DNA from: Mycolicibacterium poriferae
GTDB taxonomy: Bacteria > Actinomycetota > Actinomycetes > Mycobacteriales > Mycobacteriaceae
DNA length: 64,000 nt
Assembly (NCBI RefSeq): GCF_010728325.1
Contig: NZ_AP022570.1
Location: 992,001-1,056,000, forward strand
Direction: 5' to 3'
The notes below the pieces were generated by a model. That model saw only the letters and a list, made by a program, of their open reading frames with translations, was not told where the DNA came from and did not search any database. The stretch's first letter is position 1, and every line of letters begins with the position of its first letter. Position numbers and translations under genes: made by a program. This document shows positions 59,943 to 64,000 of this stretch, piece after piece.

Positions 59943-61096
59943 AGGCCGATCTCCGGATCGATGAACTCGTTGGTGTAGACGACCGCTGGGTCGTCGACGG
60001 GGACGAAGTCCGGGTTGGACTCGGCCAGAATCGGTGTCACCAGCGTCGAGAATTCCGTGACGCGGGCCGGGTCGAAGTTGCCGAGCGTGCCGTCGGCGCC
60101 GTTTCCGACCACACCGCGTTCCCGCATCGTCTCGGTGGCGAACTCGTTGGCGTCCAGAGTCAAGGTCCATGAGCTGGCCAGCTCCTCGACGATCGAGACG
60201 AGTCGTTCGTTCATCGGTCCGGGATCGCTGATGTAGTCGACCTGGGCCTGCTGCAGCAGCGGCACCAGACCGGCGAGGCAGTCGCGGCGCTGCTCCAAGG
60301 TCTGCGGGGTGGCGCCGAGCGCGTTCTCGTACGGGTTGTAGCCCGCCTCGGCCAGCAGCAGCGAATCCACCGGCTGGCCCCATTCCGGGAAGTCGTGCTG
60401 GTAGGTGTAGGGCTCGCTGGTGACATAACCCTGCTGCACGACGTCGCCGCCGCTGGCCACCAACCGGGACGGGGAACCGTCGTAGCTGTCGTCGATCTGG
60501 CCCGCCGTCAGCTGGCCTTCCTCGACGAAATAGGTGACCCAGGGGTCGTCGGAGCCGTAGACCAGCACCGGCAGGCCGGAGGCTCCGATGTCGGCCATCG
60601 AGCCGAACTCGTGCTTCTCGGGGTCCCACAGCAGCACCTGCGGGCTCTGCTCGAGCGGCGCGAACACCGAGACCGTCGGGAATTCGGCGTTGAGGTTGAG
60701 CGCCTCGTCGGTGTTGACCTCGCCGAGCAGGATGTCGGGGTCCTGGTACAGCATGGACACCGCGGACTGATCGCCGACGTACGGGCCGCCGACGCGTACT
60801 TCGAGGTCGACGCCCGTGGAGCCCAGCGGCCCGACGTAGGCGCCCTTGTCGACATCGACCACGCCCTCGGTGCCGATGAGTTGGTACAGGTAGCCGCGTT
60901 CGGGTTGCGGGAACCACCCGGTCTGGATGACCACGGTGTCGGGGCAGACGCCCGACAGGTCGGTGGTGTAGGCCGCGGCCGCACGTTCGTCGGATCCGGC
61001 CTCGGGTGCAGGGTCCGAGGAGCAGCCGGCCAGCGCGGCCACCGAGCCGACCGCGACAAGCACCGATGCGGTGCGGGCAATCTTGTATACATGCAT
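59939..61096 (-). CDS. ABC transporter substrate-binding lipoprotein
   Basis: The 385-aa exported receptor has a lipobox VAALAGC (Cys25) and an NMT1/SsuA-like fold (TVVIQTGWFPQPERGYLYQL, VDLEVRVGGPYVG, LVYGSDDPWVTYFVEEGQL, and a C-terminal domain ending FVPVDDPAVVYTNEFIDPEIGL). The aromatic and pyrimidine-like carriers of this fold are relatives. It is the first gene of the six-gene coupled operon. The start ATG at 61096 lies in a palindromic region that may be an operator. Confidence 0.87.
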   Translation of the reverse strand: MHVYKIARTASVLVAVGSVAALAGCSSDPAPEAGSDERAAAAYTTDLSGVCPDTVVIQTGWFPQPERGYLYQLIGTEGVVDVDKGAYVGPLGSTGVDLEVRVGGPYVGDQSAVSMLYQDPDILLGEVNTDEALNLNAEFPTVSVFAPLEQSPQVLLWDPEKHEFGSMADIGASGLPVLVYGSDDPWVTYFVEEGQLTAGQIDDSYDGSPSRLVASGGDVVQQGYVTSEPYTYQHDFPEWGQPVDSLLLAEAGYNPYENALGATPQTLEQRRDCLAGLVPLLQQAQVDYISDPGPMNERLVSIVEELASSWTLTLDANEFATETMRERGVVGNGADGTLGNFDPARVTEFSTLVTPILAESNPDFVPVDDPAVVYTNEFIDPEIGL

Positions 61097-61103
61097 GCCC
61101 GCA
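61072..61103. promoter_or_regulatory. candidate GntR operator over the lipoprotein start
   Basis: A TGTATACA core (61084-61091) is enclosed by TGCGGGCA (61072-61079) and TGCCCGCA (61096-61103), an 8-bp inverted repeat with 16 bp between. FCD regulators often bind TTGTATACAA-like sites. It overlaps the first codons of the operon. Confidence 0.5.
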
Positions 61104-61242
61104 ATGTTGTGGGCACCCTGTTTCCGGGTTGTGACGTGGTCGTGAAGATCGGTCGACGGCTGACTGCGCCGTGGCGCTCACGCGCATCAGCGACAGCGGC
61201 CGCGTCGGTTGTCGTGTGGTGCGCGGTTGCGCGAATCGACGT

Positions 61243-61860
61243 TCAGCTGCTCTCGAACTGGTTGCGTCCCAGGCTGCCGACGAAGCGCGGCCCCGCCGTG
61301 TCGAGTTCGCGGCGGTAGGCCTCGGCCCAGGTGCCGAACGGATGCTCGGCCAGGTATTCGTTGCGGAACCGGTCGTCCTCGGAGACCTCGGTGGTGCAAA
61401 ACGACGGAATGGTCAGGTCGACCACGGGTCCGTCGCGCTCGACCTCGGCCATCATCAGCGGCGCGTTGCCGGCGAGGAACCGGTCGATGATCCAACCGTC
61501 CTCGCCCAGCCAGACCGAGGACCGCACCTTGAGCACCACGTGCGCTGCCCGCGAGACGATCTGGCCGGCCACCAGCGCGTCGAGCTCGCGTTCGGCCTCG
61601 TAACGGGTGCCACCCGCGGCCGGTCCCTTGGCCGTCATGGTGCCGATCGCATCGTCACCCAGCGTGGTCAGCAGCTCGGCGGGGCTGGCGTCCAGGCCGG
61701 CGGGCGCGGGCCCCTGCAGTCGGACCCGTACCGCGTACCCGTCGGCGGCGAACAGATACGCCTGGGCGATGAGGACGGGACTGGGGTCGGAGGCCGCCAC
61801 GGCCGGCATGTCGAGCACGAGGAATTTCCGTTCGAACTCGAAATCACCGAAGTCGGACAT
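61243..61860 (-). CDS. CYTH domain protein
   Basis: The 205-aa protein has the CYTH tunnel fold: the first strand FEFERKFLVLD has the ExExK-type signature, then VRVRLQG, MTAKGP, EAERELD, VLKVRSSVWLGEDGWIIDRF and MMAEVERDG. CYTH enzymes hydrolyse inorganic triphosphate or thiamine triphosphate, or cyclise ATP. Which applies is not clear; the small size suits a triphosphatase. It is divergent from clpB. Confidence 0.87.
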   Translation of the reverse strand: MSDFGDFEFERKFLVLDMPAVAASDPSPVLIAQAYLFAADGYAVRVRLQGPAPAGLDASPAELLTTLGDDAIGTMTAKGPAAGGTRYEAERELDALVAGQIVSRAAHVVLKVRSSVWLGEDGWIIDRFLAGNAPLMMAEVERDGPVVDLTIPSFCTTEVSEDDRFRNEYLAEHPFGTWAEAYRRELDTAGPRFVGSLGRNQFESS

Positions 61861-61944
61861 CGTTGGACGTTAACCCGGACGCGGCCTCGGCCATGGCGAC
61901 CAGGGTCTGTGTTGTGTGTGCAAAATTGCCGGGAATTTTTTAGA

Positions 61945-61965
61945 GTTGAGCGGAACAGACTCAAC
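61945..61965. promoter_or_regulatory. HAIR element (HspR operator) of clpB
   Basis: GTTGAGC-N7-ACTCAAC matches 11 of 14 HAIR positions and keeps a TTGAG/CTCAA core. clpB is a known HspR target. Confidence 0.8.
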
Positions 61966-61977
61966 CTTGACTGCGTT
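61951..61977 (+). promoter_or_regulatory. SigH-type promoter of clpB
   Basis: GGAACA (61952-61957) and CGTT (61974-61977) are 16 bp apart, as in the dnaK promoter. The -35 box lies in the spacer of the HAIR element, so HspR binding would block SigH RNA polymerase. Confidence 0.75.
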
Positions 61978-62021
61978 GGGCTAGAGGACAAGCATTTTTC
62001 CCACCGATGAATGGAGGTGTC

Positions 62022-64000
<1,979 letters not shown>

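Noticed and set aside
59943..61187. N-terminal extension of the FAD oxidase
   Set aside because: Off-frame reading of the lipoprotein gene, very rich in Arg and Gly.

Overview
The window is high-GC actinobacterial DNA and almost certainly chromosome of a Mycobacterium (fast-growing, Mycolicibacterium-like). The gene order parallels M. tuberculosis Rv0320-Rv0343, Rv0350-Rv0353 and Rv0384c-Rv0385: tRNA-Gly, dcd, udgA, rmlA, aspC, etfD (Rv0338c), iniR, an Rv0340-like gene, iniB-iniA-iniC, dnaK-grpE-dnaJ-hspR, a type II flavohaemoglobin, and clpB running off the right edge. Mycothiol- and F420-linked families, GTG starts and 4-bp ATGA/GTGA gene overlaps fit this. The species cannot be named from the sequence.

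Layout. 0.2-8.7 kb: tRNA-Gly, a DsbA-like protein, dcd, a DUF7159-like membrane protein, udgA, a P450 and rmlA (nucleotide and sugar-nucleotide metabolism). 8.7-16.2 kb (minus strand): a three-subunit xanthine-dehydrogenase-type molybdoenzyme, a YibE/F membrane protein, aspC and a frameshifted nucleoside-hydrolase-like gene. 16.2-30.2 kb: etfD (beta-oxidation electron acceptor), then the isoniazid-inducible cell-envelope-stress locus. That locus holds iniR, a membrane-anchored Hsp70-like gene, the Rv0340-like gene, iniBAC and two small Thr-rich-tail membrane proteins. 30.2-36.4 kb (minus): a frameshifted F420-type oxidoreductase, a TIGR03085 protein, and a coupled mycothione reductase-zwf-GH15 unit. 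36.5-41 kb: small accessory genes, including a 13E12-type HNH protein, a DHFR-like protein, a rhodanese-like lipoprotein and a His-rich membrane protein.

41-46.9 kb: the heat-shock operon. dnaK has two HAIR (HspR) operators and a SigH-type promoter. A 1.55-kb IS110-group element sits exactly at the overlapping dnaJ stop/hspR start, flanked by a 9-bp direct repeat. Its long noncoding end folds into stem-loops. One 16-nt loop can pair with both ends of the element on opposite strands, the hallmark of a bridge RNA. This is the most interesting feature of the window.

46.9-64 kb: aldose-1-epimerase-like protein, type II flavohaemoglobin, a membrane protein divergent from its probable TetR regulator with a perfect 10-6-10 palindrome between them, a GAP-family protein, guanine deaminase, GtrA, and an NRAMP-DUF1445 pair. 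Next comes a six-gene minus-strand operon in which every gene overlaps the next by 4 bp (ABC substrate-binding lipoprotein, FAD oxidase, GntR/FCD regulator, ABC ATPase, permease, VOC protein). A CYTH protein and clpB, with its own HAIR/SigH promoter, close the window.

Many neighbouring genes are translationally coupled. The two frameshifted genes may be real decay or assembly errors.
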